From Cyanosarcina radialis HA8281-LM2 (GTDB lineage Bacteria; Cyanobacteriota; Cyanobacteriia; Cyanobacteriales; CCAP-1448), in assembly GCA_019359615.1 (NCBI GenBank), contig JAHHHA010000004.1, positions 235,608 to 299,607 of the forward strand: a DNA stretch of 64,000 nucleotides, in the 5' to 3' direction. Below the pieces are notes generated by a model. It saw only the letters and a list, made by a program, of their open reading frames with translations. It made no database searches and was not told where the DNA came from. A program made the translations under genes and the position numbers. Positions 41,716 through 50,323 of this stretch are shown in pieces (the stretch's first letter is position 1; each line of letters opens with the position of its first letter).

Positions 41716-42591
41716 ATGAGTGAATATAAATTCAAGCGATCGTTTGCTGAAGACTCAACTTTGAGCGATCGCCTATTTGAATTATTAGAAATCGTCTTTC
41801 CTGGAATTAGTTCTCTGGCAGATACGATCGCTACATTAGGTGTATCTTGGGAAGCTGCATCTACTCCATTTGTCTATGTTGAAGGCGAAAAAGTTATTGC
41901 CCACGTAGGAGTTTTAGAAATCCCCCTAGTGGTAATGGGAAAAAAGATGATAGTTGGCGGAATTCATGCGGTCAGCACTCACCCAGAATTTCGCCGTCGC
42001 GGGTACTATCGTCAACTAATGACAGAAGTTCTTTCTCATTGCGACGATCTCTATCAAACGTTAATCTTAACCACAGACCAACCGCAATTATACGCACCTT
42101 TCGGCTTTCGTGTGGTTCGAGAACACGCATTTATTGCTAAGCCTACTTCTACTTCTAAAATCAATAGCTTCCGCTTATTAGATCTACAAAATGCCGGAGA
42201 TCGATCGTTGTTGAATCGCCTGTTAGGGGAGCGGGAATCGGTTTCTCAAGTCGTGGGCGTAGTTAAAGAAAAAGCCGTTTGGTGTTTTTACGAAGCGACT
42301 AACCCTTTATATTATGCTGAAGATTTAGATGCGATCGCCTCTCTGGAGATAAAACGCACTCGTCTCAAACTGTTCGATGTTGTAGCGCCCAAAATCTGTA
42401 GTCTAGATGCGATCGTCCAAAGGATAGAGCGGCAAATTGACGAAGTAGAGATTTATTTTAGCCCCGATCGCCTGCAAGTAGAATATCAAGCCCATCCTCA
42501 CATCTTTGAGGGCGATTCTTTCTTGATGGTGCGCGGGGATTTTGCCGCCGAAAACCAGCAATTCATGCTACCTCGATCGGCCCGTTGCTAG
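41716..42591 (+). CDS. GNAT-family N-acetyltransferase
   Basis: 291 residues from ATG 41716 (MSEYKFKRSFAED); an upstream in-frame TTG at 41701 is possible. The acetyl-CoA-binding motif is VSTHPEFRRRGYYRQLMTEVL. The fold continues with TLILTTDQPQLYAPFGF. Longer than a single GNAT domain; the C-terminal ~130 residues resemble the second domain of Eis-type or related acetyltransferases, without specific recognition. 25 bp after the zinc-ribbon gene, so possibly co-transcribed. Confidence 0.82.
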   Translation: MSEYKFKRSFAEDSTLSDRLFELLEIVFPGISSLADTIATLGVSWEAASTPFVYVEGEKVIAHVGVLEIPLVVMGKKMIVGGIHAVSTHPEFRRRGYYRQLMTEVLSHCDDLYQTLILTTDQPQLYAPFGFRVVREHAFIAKPTSTSKINSFRLLDLQNAGDRSLLNRLLGERESVSQVVGVVKEKAVWCFYEATNPLYYAEDLDAIASLEIKRTRLKLFDVVAPKICSLDAIVQRIERQIDEVEIYFSPDRLQVEYQAHPHIFEGDSFLMVRGDFAAENQQFMLPRSARC

Positions 42592-42611
42592 ACTAGCAAT
42601 ATTGTTGTGCG

Positions 42612-42639
42612 GTAGGGGCGCAATGCATTGCGCCCCTAC
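42612..42639. repeat. 28-bp perfect palindrome, identical to 1685-1712
   Basis: Left half GTAGGGGCGCAATG, right half its reverse complement. It lies between the acetyltransferase and DUF1350 genes. Confidence 0.9.
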
Positions 42640-42662
42640 GAACCGTAATTAATCTAGAACGT

Positions 42663-43427
42663 TTGCAAGTGAATTGGCAAGAAATTTCTGGTAACTGGGC
42701 ATTAATTCCCCAACACCCTAAAGGCATTATCCATTTTCTCGGAGGTGCTTTCTTAGGCACAGTCCCGCACGTTACTTATCGCTTGTTACTAGAACATTTA
42801 GGCAAGCAAGGATACATCGCGATCGCTACCCCATTCGTTAACACCTACGATCATACGGCGATCGCTCGATCGGTATTGCGCGATTTTGAAAGTACCTTAG
42901 AACAACTGCGCGACAAAGCACTGATAAAGCGGCGCTATCTGCCCACCTATGGATTGGGGCACAGCATGGGGTGCAAACTCCATTTATTAATTGGGAGTCT
43001 TTATCCAGTAGAACGAGCGGGCAATATGCTCTTGTGCTTTAACAATTTTGCTGCCCGCGATGCCGTACCTTTAGCAGAGCAATTTTCTCCGATTTGGGGA
43101 GAAGAATTTACTCCCTCTCCGCTAGAAACTATCGATTTGATTGCTAAGCGGTATCAAATTAGACGCAATTTACTAGTTAGATTTACTAACGATACGATCG
43201 ACCAATCTTTAGCTTTAGCAGAGATGCTCCAAAAAAACTTTCCGGGTATGGTTGCGGCTAAAACTCTTCCTGGAAACCATCTCACGCCGCTAGGACAAGA
43301 TGTCAAGTGGGAAGCAAACAGCGTTTTTACCCCCCTAGATGCGATCGCTCAGTGGATGAGGCAAGAAGTGTATCGAGACTTAGATCGATTAAAACAAGAA
43401 ATTACTCTCTGGCTCAATCCCTTTTGA
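42663..43427 (+). CDS. DUF1350 family alpha/beta-hydrolase-like protein
   Basis: 254 residues, start TTG 42663 or GTG 42669; no ATG or strong ribosome site at this end. Contains PKGIIHFLGGAFLGTVPHVTY and the nucleophile-elbow-like LGHSMGCKL of the alpha/beta-hydrolase fold, which marks DUF1350, a family shared by cyanobacteria and chloroplasts. Function unknown. A degraded copy of its last 28 codons lies at 48862-48948 beside cobK. Confidence 0.87.
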   Translation: MQVNWQEISGNWALIPQHPKGIIHFLGGAFLGTVPHVTYRLLLEHLGKQGYIAIATPFVNTYDHTAIARSVLRDFESTLEQLRDKALIKRRYLPTYGLGHSMGCKLHLLIGSLYPVERAGNMLLCFNNFAARDAVPLAEQFSPIWGEEFTPSPLETIDLIAKRYQIRRNLLVRFTNDTIDQSLALAEMLQKNFPGMVAAKTLPGNHLTPLGQDVKWEANSVFTPLDAIAQWMRQEVYRDLDRLKQEITLWLNPF

Positions 43428-43498
43428 AGGAAGATAATAGGGCATGGGGCATAGGGCATAGCGATTGTCTTTCTCCCAATCCTTGGGTGACAATCCAC

Positions 43499-44068
43499 TC
43501 AAGCCGGATTAAACTTCGATTTCAGAAATTGCCCTAATCGTCGCCAATTGGCTCGCACTACCTTCCACTGCTCGATCGAATGCAGCACTACGAAAGCCAA
43601 GAACGTATAGGATAACCAAAAATGTAAACCCCGTCCCACATCTACCATCACTTGATTCTGCGGAAAAATATCAGGTAAAAGAATCCCAAAAAACTTGACA
43701 TTGCTAGCTTTAAACGAATTTGACAGCAAAAAACCAGTTATTGGCACTGCCCACATAAAAACATACAGGCTCCCATGCAGCGCCACCGTTTGCCACCAGT
43801 GCCTACTAAGTTTCGGAAACCGCTTGGTGTACTTCTTCCACCACACCTGTAGCAACAACAAAATCCGCCAAGTCAACAGCGCCATCGACAGCACGCCTAT
43901 CGACTTATGGAAATCGTAAAAATCATCTCGAAAAGACACCTCTCGATTTAACTGAGACATGAAAGTGCCCGTCGAGAACAGCACGAGATATATCCCTGCC
44001 ATCCACCAATGCACTGACATCAATTGCTTAAACGCAGAATTCAACCGAAACTTAGTCGCGATCGCCAT
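43499..44068 (-). CDS. Cytochrome b561-type membrane protein
   Basis: 189 residues with four hydrophobic helices. Histidines typical of a bis-haem-b quinol-linked cytochrome are visible: SVHWWMAGIYL, DFHKSIGVLSM, ALHGSLYVFMWAVPITGF and GLHFWLSYTFLAFVVLHSIE. Probably a di-haem electron carrier in the membrane; the partner is unknown. Confidence 0.85.
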   Translation of the reverse strand: MAIATKFRLNSAFKQLMSVHWWMAGIYLVLFSTGTFMSQLNREVSFRDDFYDFHKSIGVLSMALLTWRILLLLQVWWKKYTKRFPKLSRHWWQTVALHGSLYVFMWAVPITGFLLSNSFKASNVKFFGILLPDIFPQNQVMVDVGRGLHFWLSYTFLAFVVLHSIEQWKVVRANWRRLGQFLKSKFNPA

Positions 44069-44363
44069 AGCAACACCTCAAAATAGTTAAAATTGCCCCC
44101 CGATGCTTGCTATAAAATCGCGCAGTAGCCTCTAAAAGCAATACTTGGCAATAGGCGACTATTATCAATTCGCAATTCGCAATTCGCAATTTTGGGATTG
44201 TTTGTAGCGTTCTCTTTTATAAGTAATACCAATTTAAAAAAAGAACTGGGCAAATGGCTTCGTCAAACCTAGATGGAGAAGCCTATTCGCAATCCAAAAT
44301 CCAAAATCCAAAATCCAAAATGGTATAAAACACTATACATTCCCGAAAATTGCCACATTCTAC
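44069..44363. other. Repeat-filled intergenic region
   Basis: Holds four AATTCGC units (44167-44193) and four AATCCAAA units (44287-44321), tandem repeats of 8 to 9 bp, with no open frame or clear signal. Confidence 0.6.
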
Positions 44364-45062
44364 TTATGTTAGATCGAACAACAGGATTTCTGCATCCTGA
44401 CTAGCTCGAATGGTAAATGACTGTCCGCGTTCGATCGCCACGCTGTCCCCTGCTTCGAGAGGCTGGCCGTTCAGCAAAATCACGCCGCGAGCGACTTGCA
44501 ACCAACCATACCGATCGCGATCGAGCTTATAAGAAATTTGCCGCTCCGGTTCTAACACCGCAGTATATACCTCGACATTCTGATGAATAGTCGCCGATCC
44601 GTCTCTGCCGTCGGGAGAGGCAATCAATCGCCACTGGTTGAGTCGTTCTGCCAAAGGGAAGGCAATCTGCTCGTAACTAGGAGTCAATCCGGTGCGATCG
44701 GGTAGAATCCAAATTTGCAAGAAGTGCGTCAATTCGGTATTCGACGGGTTGTATTCGCTGTGAGAAACGCCCGTACCAGCACTCATCCGTTGGATTTCGC
44801 CCGGTCGAATCGTCCCTTTATTCCCCATACTATCTTTGTGTTCCACCGCACCATCTAGAACGAAGGTGAGAATTTCCATATCGCGGTGACTGTGGGTGGC
44901 AAATCCTTCCCCTGGAGCGACTCGATCTTCATTGATCGCTCGTAGCGATCGAAAGCCCATATGGTTCGGATCGTAATAGCTACCAAATGAGAAGGTGTGA
45001 TAGCTGTCGAGCCAGCCGTGGTTGGCATGACCTCGTTCTTGAGCCGATCTGATGGCAATCAT
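44364..45062 (-). CDS. Pirin family protein
   Basis: 232 residues of bicupin fold. Metal-binding residues of the N-terminal cupin: FATHSHRDMEIL, VEHKDSMGN and GVSHSEYNPS. YhhW-type pirins act as quercetin dioxygenases in vitro; the physiological role in bacteria is unclear. A near-perfect AGGAGGT lies 8 bases before ATG 45062. Divergent from a LysR-type regulator, the usual arrangement for regulated pirins, but a complete insertion sequence now lies between them. Confidence 0.93.
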   Translation of the reverse strand: MIAIRSAQERGHANHGWLDSYHTFSFGSYYDPNHMGFRSLRAINEDRVAPGEGFATHSHRDMEILTFVLDGAVEHKDSMGNKGTIRPGEIQRMSAGTGVSHSEYNPSNTELTHFLQIWILPDRTGLTPSYEQIAFPLAERLNQWRLIASPDGRDGSATIHQNVEVYTAVLEPERQISYKLDRDRYGWLQVARGVILLNGQPLEAGDSVAIERGQSFTIRASQDAEILLFDLT

Positions 45063-45173
45063 GGTGAAAACCTCCTAACTGCGATCGAAGAATACGTTTT
45101 GGGCAGGACTGACGCAGTAACTCAATTTATGGTGTTGATGGTGCGTTACGCTGCGCTTATGGAAGTTAAAAAA

Positions 45174-46040
45174 TTATTTCGGTAATAATCCGACGTAGTG
45201 TAGGAGATCTTGAGAGCCTTGACGAAACTGGTCAAGAAAATCGCCGACTCGCTGTTTGAGAGTAGGCCAATCATCGCTCAGGCGATGTAAATGAACTACC
45301 TTTTGCTTGAGCCATCGCCAGAGCTTTTCAATCGGATTGAGCCAAGGGGCATAAGTAGGTAAGTTGAGCAAGGTAATCGGTAGTGGGTGTGCCGAGGGTG
45401 CTGGCATCTGCAACTGTGACCAACTACTGGGCAAGGACGGCGGATAAGCAAAATCTTGGGGTGACAACTGCGCCAACACTTGAGGATGAAAATGAACTGG
45501 CCAGTTATCTTCCACCACGTAGATTTGTTCGACCGTGGGATAATCGGCTCGCAGCAGGGCAAACAATTGGCACAGGACTGAGACGCTGATTTCCGAACGC
45601 AACAAATAAGTGACTTGTCCAGTGAGGGCGTTGAGGGCCCCAACCCCCCGATAACAGGTGTTGCTTTTGTAAGCCCGCCGCGCTAGGGGCTGGGAGTCAC
45701 CGACAGCCTCCCAATCCTGAGCCACGGTGGGCTGGCGATAAATCCCGAATTCATCGAGATAGACTAGGACATAGCGTTGAGGTTCATACCAGGCTCTTAG
45801 TAAGGCCAATTCAATTTGACTACATTTTTCTTGATAGAACCGATCGGGGCTATGTAGGTAGTCTCGCCCTCGTTTATAGCTAATCCCTAAACGCTCTAGC
45901 AGTTGTGATAACCCGGCTTTGGTGGTGAGGTGCAACCACTGACAGCAATCGCTGATGGCTTGTAAACTCCACCGACTTTGAGCATAGCCCAATACCTGCG
46001 GGTCGCGGCGTACCACTGATAGCAGTTCAGCTTTGGCCAT
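45174..46040 (-). CDS. IS630-family DDE transposase (orfB)
   Basis: 288 residues with the catalytic triad in LVYLDEFGIY, YVVEDNWPVH and NPIEKLWRWLK. Stop codon lies within the left inverted repeat. Starts at ATG 46040 with GAGGATG just ahead; the frame is also open further upstream to a slippery T-run in orfA, so it may be expressed as a fusion. Confidence 0.92.
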   Translation of the reverse strand: MAKAELLSVVRRDPQVLGYAQSRWSLQAISDCCQWLHLTTKAGLSQLLERLGISYKRGRDYLHSPDRFYQEKCSQIELALLRAWYEPQRYVLVYLDEFGIYRQPTVAQDWEAVGDSQPLARRAYKSNTCYRGVGALNALTGQVTYLLRSEISVSVLCQLFALLRADYPTVEQIYVVEDNWPVHFHPQVLAQLSPQDFAYPPSLPSSWSQLQMPAPSAHPLPITLLNLPTYAPWLNPIEKLWRWLKQKVVHLHRLSDDWPTLKQRVGDFLDQFRQGSQDLLHYVGLLPK

Positions 46041-46056
46041 AGCTTCATCCTCACAC

Positions 46057-46335
46057 TCAGGGGAAAAAAGCGGGTTTTCGTCCCCGCCCTGTCCGCATGA
46101 TTAATCCTTTCACCCCTTCGGATTCATAACGCTTGACCCACTGATAAATCGTATCCGGGTCACGGGGCTTGAGTAAGCCTCTGGTGGCGACTTGCAATCC
46201 TGATTGCCCTGCCGCTACCTTCAGTAAAGCTGCTGCCCGTTCTCGCACATACGGACGTGCATCGCGATCCCGCACACTCTCTAATTCCTCCGTTTGTTCG
46301 CCTGTCAAAGGTAGGCTAATCGCTTTTCGACTCAT
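46057..46335 (-). CDS. IS630-family HTH protein (orfA)
   Basis: 92 residues: a helix-turn-helix region (VATRGLLKPRDPDTIYQWVKRY) that binds the element's ends. Ends with AFFP and a TGA, just after a TTTTTTCCCC run. A shift into the +1 frame there would continue through PECEDEAM into orfB. Confidence 0.88.
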   Translation of the reverse strand: MSRKAISLPLTGEQTEELESVRDRDARPYVRERAAALLKVAAGQSGLQVATRGLLKPRDPDTIYQWVKRYESEGVKGLIMRTGRGRKPAFFP

Positions 46336-46395
46336 ACTCGAATACCTTCGGTTCTCTCCTCCTCTAAATTACCGAATTATTTTCTTAACTTCCAT

Positions 46396-46636
46396 TAGCG
46401 TAGCCATGCCGCAGGCTATACACACCCTACTGGCTACTGGCACTCGCGCATCCACCTTAAAGTAGGGTGCGTTAGACGGCGATAACCTTTGCTGTGACTT
46501 AAATTTAACAATCCGTCGTAACGCACCGTTGTAGGTAAGTCAGCCCTGTTTGGAATACTCTTAGTATAGATTGAATCTAAAATAAAGACAATACAGTATT
46601 TTGTAAACATATTGTATCTTTTTTATCGACAATATC
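46396..46636. other. LysR-side regulatory region
   Basis: Contains GGTGCGTTA (46466-46474) and TAACGCACC (46518-46526), an inverted repeat pair of a dispersed element, then the LysR upstream region with AT-rich palindromes. Confidence 0.5.
46588..46604. promoter_or_regulatory. Candidate LysR-type binding box
   Basis: Imperfect dyad ACAATACAGTATTTTGT 33 bp upstream of the regulator's GTG start, with a further ATATTGT half at 46609-46615. Position and symmetry fit autoregulation by the LysR protein. Confidence 0.5.
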
Positions 46637-47554
46637 GTGGACAAATTTGAAAGTTTGCGTGCCTTTACTCAAGTTGTAGTTTCAGGGGGATTTGCCGCAG
46701 CGGCCCGCCAGATGGGGCTGTCGCGATCGGCTGTCAACAAACTCGTCATCGCCCTAGAAAACGAACTGGGGGTACAGTTGTTGCACCGCAGCACGCGGGT
46801 AGTAACGCCAACAGAAGCTGGCCTTGCTTTTCACGAACGCTGTGTCGAAATTTTGGCCAGCCTGGAAGAAGCAGAAAGATCGATCGCCCAACTGCACGAA
46901 GAACCCAGAGGCAGGTTGCGAGTGAATGCGCCGATGACCTTTGGCACGATGTATCTGGCTCCAGCCTTAGCAGATTTTTTAGGGCAATACCCCGATTTGC
47001 AAGTGCAACTGACGCTCAACGATCGCTTAATCGACCCCTTGGAAGAAGGCTTCGATGTCACCATCCGCATTTCTCAACCGCCGGAATCGTCGAGTTTAAT
47101 CGCCCATCGGCTAGCCCCCGTCGAACTAGTTTTCTGTGCTGCACCTAGCTATGTAGAACGATATGGCACTCCAGATCGTCCAGAGCAATTGCGACAGCAT
47201 TCCTGCTTGCACTACGGCCAGATTGCCACACAGAATCAATGGACTGCGATCGGATTAGATGGCAGTCATATAATTCCGGTAGTGGGTCGATTATGCTCGA
47301 ATAATGGCGAAGTGTTGAGAGATGCAGCCGTTCGCGGCTTGGGAATTATCTTGCTACCTCGCTTTATCGTCGAACGGGAACTCCAACAAGGCACGCTGCA
47401 AATAGTTTTGCCAGATTACCAGGCTGCGGAACTCTCCATGTATGCGATCTATCCAGTCAATCGCCATCTATCGGTCAAAGTTCGGTTGTTGGTTGAATTT
47501 TTACAACAACGGTTTGGGGGGCAATCCGACGAGGGGGGACAAAGCATTCATTGA
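46637..47554 (+). CDS. LysR-family transcriptional regulator
   Basis: 305 residues, GTG start ([14 protein letters not shown]). N-terminal winged helix ([20 protein letters not shown]), then a periplasmic-binding-protein-like effector domain ([21 protein letters not shown] ... [11 protein letters not shown]). Belongs to the CrgA/DcrA-like LysR group. Divergent from the pirin gene and a likely regulator of it. The C-terminus ends in [14 protein letters not shown]. Confidence 0.92.
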   Translation: MDKFESLRAFTQVVVSGGFAAAARQMGLSRSAVNKLVIALENELGVQLLHRSTRVVTPTEAGLAFHERCVEILASLEEAERSIAQLHEEPRGRLRVNAPMTFGTMYLAPALADFLGQYPDLQVQLTLNDRLIDPLEEGFDVTIRISQPPESSSLIAHRLAPVELVFCAAPSYVERYGTPDRPEQLRQHSCLHYGQIATQNQWTAIGLDGSHIIPVVGRLCSNNGEVLRDAAVRGLGIILLPRFIVERELQQGTLQIVLPDYQAAELSMYAIYPVNRHLSVKVRLLVEFLQQRFGGQSDEGGQSIH

Positions 47555-47670
47555 CACTCCCTTGATGGTCCGAATACTGAGACTAGCGATCGCTATTGCA
47601 ATTCTTAGTCAGAAACTGGTGGGCGATGCGATTTTCACTCGATACGTGCTACGCACAGGCTGCGCCAACG

Positions 47671-48768
47671 CTAAAAGCGACAAACTGAGGAGGGTTGAAG
47701 GGGGCAAGTGCGATCGGCGATCGGGTTTTTGTCGAGGTAAAGGTCTGCCAACCTTGTTAGATTTGATAGGGATTTGGGGTCGGCGACTTGGTTGTTGCTG
47801 AGGTTAAGGTACGTCAGCTTCGTCAGATTTGATAGGGGATTGAGATCGGCGATTTGGTTGTGCGATAGGAAAAGCACAGTCAATTTGCTCAGCCTGGATA
47901 ACGGTTCGATCTCTGCTATCTGGTTTTTGTCTAGGCTAATCTGAGTCAGGTTGCTCAGATTCGAGATCGGTCTGATGTCGGATATCTGGTTGGTTGCTAG
48001 GTAAAGCCTATCCAGATTGGTCAAATTGGAGAGCGGTTTCAGGTCAGCGATCTGGTTGCCCCATAGTTCAAGCCACTTCAGATCGGTCAAATTGGAGAGC
48101 GGTTTCAGGTCAGCAATCTGGTTTTTTGATAGGTAAAGCCTAGTTAGCTCGGTCAAATTAGAGAGCGGTTTCAGGTCAGCGATCTGGTTTTCTGATAGAG
48201 AAAGCCTAGTTAGCTCGGTCAAATTAGAGAGCGGTTTCAGGTCAGCGATCTGGTTTTCTGATAGGGAAAGCTGCCTCAGATTGGTCAAAGTGGAGAGCGG
48301 TTTCAGGTCAGCGATCTGGTTTTCTGATAGGGAAAGCTGCCTCAGATTGGTCAAAGTGGAGAGGGGTTTGAGGTCGGATATCTGGTTATTTGATAGGTAA
48401 AGCTCAGTCAGATCGGTCAAATTGGAGAGAGGTTTGAGGTCAGATATGTGGTTGTCCCATAGGCCAAGCCTAGTCAGATTGGTCAAAGTGGAGAGAGGTT
48501 TGAGGTCGGACATCTGGCCAGTCGATAGGTGAAGCTCAGTCAACTCGGTCAACTTTCGATCGGCAGCATTACATTCTCTAGTTCCTACCTCTTTTAACAA
48601 CACTTCTACTGTATGTTTCTGTTCGGTCGATAGCTGGGATAAATTCTCGCACCACTGAGCAAAGGTTTTGTATTCTTTACTGGTTTGCGACAACCCGATC
48701 GAGCAAGATGTAGCTGAGTATCCTAATATTACAGCGAAGACTATTTTCATCTGTCGATTGGCTATCAT
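47671..48768 (-). CDS. Leucine-rich-repeat protein, internalin-like, exported
   Basis: About 365 residues from ATG 48768 (MIANRQMKIVFAVILGYS) or 359 from ATG 48750; the frame is open further upstream. The N-terminal hydrophobic stretch ends at ATSCS, which could be a weak lipobox. Residues from about 75 carry 13 leucine-rich repeats of 22 residues (consensus LTNLTRLxLSxNQIADLKPL), the internalin type of solenoid. Two adjacent repeats are nearly identical at the DNA level, so repeat number is probably unstable. Partner unknown. Confidence 0.85.
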   Translation of the reverse strand: MIANRQMKIVFAVILGYSATSCSIGLSQTSKEYKTFAQWCENLSQLSTEQKHTVEVLLKEVGTRECNAADRKLTELTELHLSTGQMSDLKPLSTLTNLTRLGLWDNHISDLKPLSNLTDLTELYLSNNQISDLKPLSTLTNLRQLSLSENQIADLKPLSTLTNLRQLSLSENQIADLKPLSNLTELTRLSLSENQIADLKPLSNLTELTRLYLSKNQIADLKPLSNLTDLKWLELWGNQIADLKPLSNLTNLDRLYLATNQISDIRPISNLSNLTQISLDKNQIAEIEPLSRLSKLTVLFLSHNQIADLNPLSNLTKLTYLNLSNNQVADPKSLSNLTRLADLYLDKNPIADRTCPLQPSSVCRF

Positions 48769-48861
48769 CTGTTTTGCCTCAGCATATCTCGATGTCCAAG
48801 TATATTTAGCTTTTTTGGCAAGTCGCAAGGGTAAAGGCTAATTGATGTCAGATCGGTGAAG

Positions 48862-48948
48862 GCGAGCGCCCAATGGATGAAACAAAAAGTCTATCGAGAC
48901 TTAGAGCGATTAAAACGAGAAATTACCCTCTGGCTCAATCCCTTGTAA
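48862..48948 (+). pseudogene. Fragment of a DUF1350 gene (last 28 codons)
   Basis: In frame this reads QWMKQKVYRDLERLKREITL and ends LWLNPL then stop, against QWMRQEVYRDLDRLKQEITL and LWLNPF in the full gene at 42663-43427. Nothing upstream of about 48862 continues the similarity. It lies between the LRR gene and cobK. Confidence 0.8.
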
Positions 48949-48968
48949 AAAAATGCCAGATTGAACTT

Positions 48969-49790
48969 TTAACCATGATGAGGGTGCAGATTTTTATTTT
49001 CCTTAGCGATCGCCTTAACACAAAACTCCAATGCCGTAGATAATTCGCTGGTTTGTTGGGGATAGACGACTTCAGGACGAGCGATCGCAATTAACCCAAT
49101 ACCCAACTCAGCCGCCACAGCCCTTTTTACATCTTCCCCTCCCGTACTTCCTGAAGCCTTGGTCGCGACTAGAGAAATTTTCCAGTGCTGCCACAAAGCT
49201 TTCTCTAAATCGAATGAAATTGGAGGCCGCAGGGCAATTAATCGATCGGAAGTAAACCCCGCTGCCATCGCCGCTTCTAAAGCTGACACCGAAGGCAGAA
49301 TCCGAGCAAATAAAGTCGAACGTTCTTGCCAAGAACTAAACAAGTGTAAATATCTATAACCTACGGTCAGTAGAACTCTTTGCCCTTCCAGATAGTCCCC
49401 AGCCACCAGAGCATCAAAACTATCTACATAAATTTCTTGTCCTCCCCTCACGCCCTCACGCCCTCTCGCCCTCTCCCCCTCTGGTCGCTCGTAACGCAAA
49501 TACGGAATTTGAAACCTTTGGGCAGCCGCGATCGCCATTTGAGAAATTGCCACGGCATAAGGATGAGAAGCATCTAAAACCGCCGCGATTTGCTCTTGCT
49601 GCAAAAACTGTGCGATCGACTCAGCCTCTAAACGTCCCACCCAAACTCGCAGCATCGGAGATCGAGTATAAAGTCCTACTGCTGCCGGAGTAGTAACACT
49701 AACCGTACAAGGAAACTGGGCGAGAGCGATCGCTGTTGCCAGTTCCCTACTTTCCGATGTACCGCCAATCAGCCAAATGCGATCGCCCAT
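48969..49790 (-). CDS. cobK: Precorrin-6A/cobalt-precorrin-6A reductase
   Basis: 273 residues. Reduces precorrin-6A with NADPH on the way to cobalamin. Motifs: N-terminal IWLIGGTSESRELA, VLDASHPYAVAISQ, VLLTVGYRYL and KASGSTGGEDVKRAVA. Residues about 103-117 (GERARGREGVRGGQE) are encoded by CTC-rich repeat and lie between YLRYERPE and YVDSFDAL, where other family members have a shorter loop. Monocistronic here; no other cob genes in the window. Confidence 0.92.
   Translation of the reverse strand: MGDRIWLIGGTSESRELATAIALAQFPCTVSVTTPAAVGLYTRSPMLRVWVGRLEAESIAQFLQQEQIAAVLDASHPYAVAISQMAIAAAQRFQIPYLRYERPEGERARGREGVRGGQEIYVDSFDALVAGDYLEGQRVLLTVGYRYLHLFSSWQERSTLFARILPSVSALEAAMAAGFTSDRLIALRPPISFDLEKALWQHWKISLVATKASGSTGGEDVKRAVAAELGIGLIAIARPEVVYPQQTSELSTALEFCVKAIAKENKNLHPHHG
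49440..49483. repeat. CCCTCACGCCCTCTCGCCCTC repeat inside cobK
   Basis: Four imperfect units of CGCCCTC(T/A)C in frame; a dispersed low-complexity repeat family that is elsewhere intergenic. Confidence 0.8.
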
Positions 49791-49897
49791 TTATAGAAGT
49801 GTGGAGTGTTGAGTGTTGTAGGAAGTGTGGAGTGTTGAGTGTTGAATGTTGAGTGTTGAGCTAAAAATTCTCCCCATCTCCCCATCTCCCCATCTCC

Positions 49898-50077
49898 CTA
49901 ACCCTTCAACGCCTTATTAAAGTTCTGACGGTAGGATTTATTTACAAGTAGTACCGGCCATAGCAGGGCCAGTCTCAGCCGTCCTTCAGTAAAATTCGTG
50001 CGTTTAAAACCCTTCCAGAACTTCCAAGTACCTCCAGCGTAAACGATCGCTAACACGATGCCGACTGCCGTACCCAT
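49898..50077 (-). CDS. Small conserved cyanobacterial membrane protein
   Basis: 59 residues from ATG 50077 (MGTAVGIVLAIVYAGGTWKFWKG) with one membrane segment and a basic end (FTEGRLRLALLWPVLLVNKS). GAGG lies 9 bases before the ATG; 24 more codons are open upstream but not needed. Function unknown. Confidence 0.65.
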   Translation of the reverse strand: MGTAVGIVLAIVYAGGTWKFWKGFKRTNFTEGRLRLALLWPVLLVNKSYRQNFNKALKG

Positions 50078-50323
50078 ACGATTAAACCTCTTGACAAATT
50101 TGCTTTTAATCAGAGAGAAATTGAAATTGCCTGACCTTGGCGATCGCATTCAATCCCCTAATCCCGAACGGGATGCAGCGTTGTAGCCTACTATGGTGTT
50201 AGAGGTACAGCCGCTTCCTCTAAGGGGTAAAATCCCAATCGATGATGTTAATTTAGTTATAGTCTATTGGAAGTGACCTTGTAGCGTCACTATCAAGAGA
50301 TCGCAACGCTAGGAGTAGGAATT

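Larger units (their letters stand above)
45160..46395. mobile_element. IS630-family insertion sequence, about 1.24 kb, complete
   Basis: Bounded by inverted repeats of about 28 bp with some mismatches: left TGGAAGTTAAAAAATTATTT (45160-) and right ending AATTATTTTCTTAACTTCCA. Flanked by TTA on each side, consistent with the TA target duplication of IS630/Tc1 elements. Carries an HTH orfA and a DDE orfB, both on the minus strand. Inserted between the pirin and LysR genes, 98 bp upstream of the pirin start. Confidence 0.85.

Noticed and set aside
47970..48520. Regular 66-bp periodicity that could look like a CRISPR-type array
   Set aside because: The repeats are continuous, encode 22-residue leucine-rich repeats in one frame and have no spacers.
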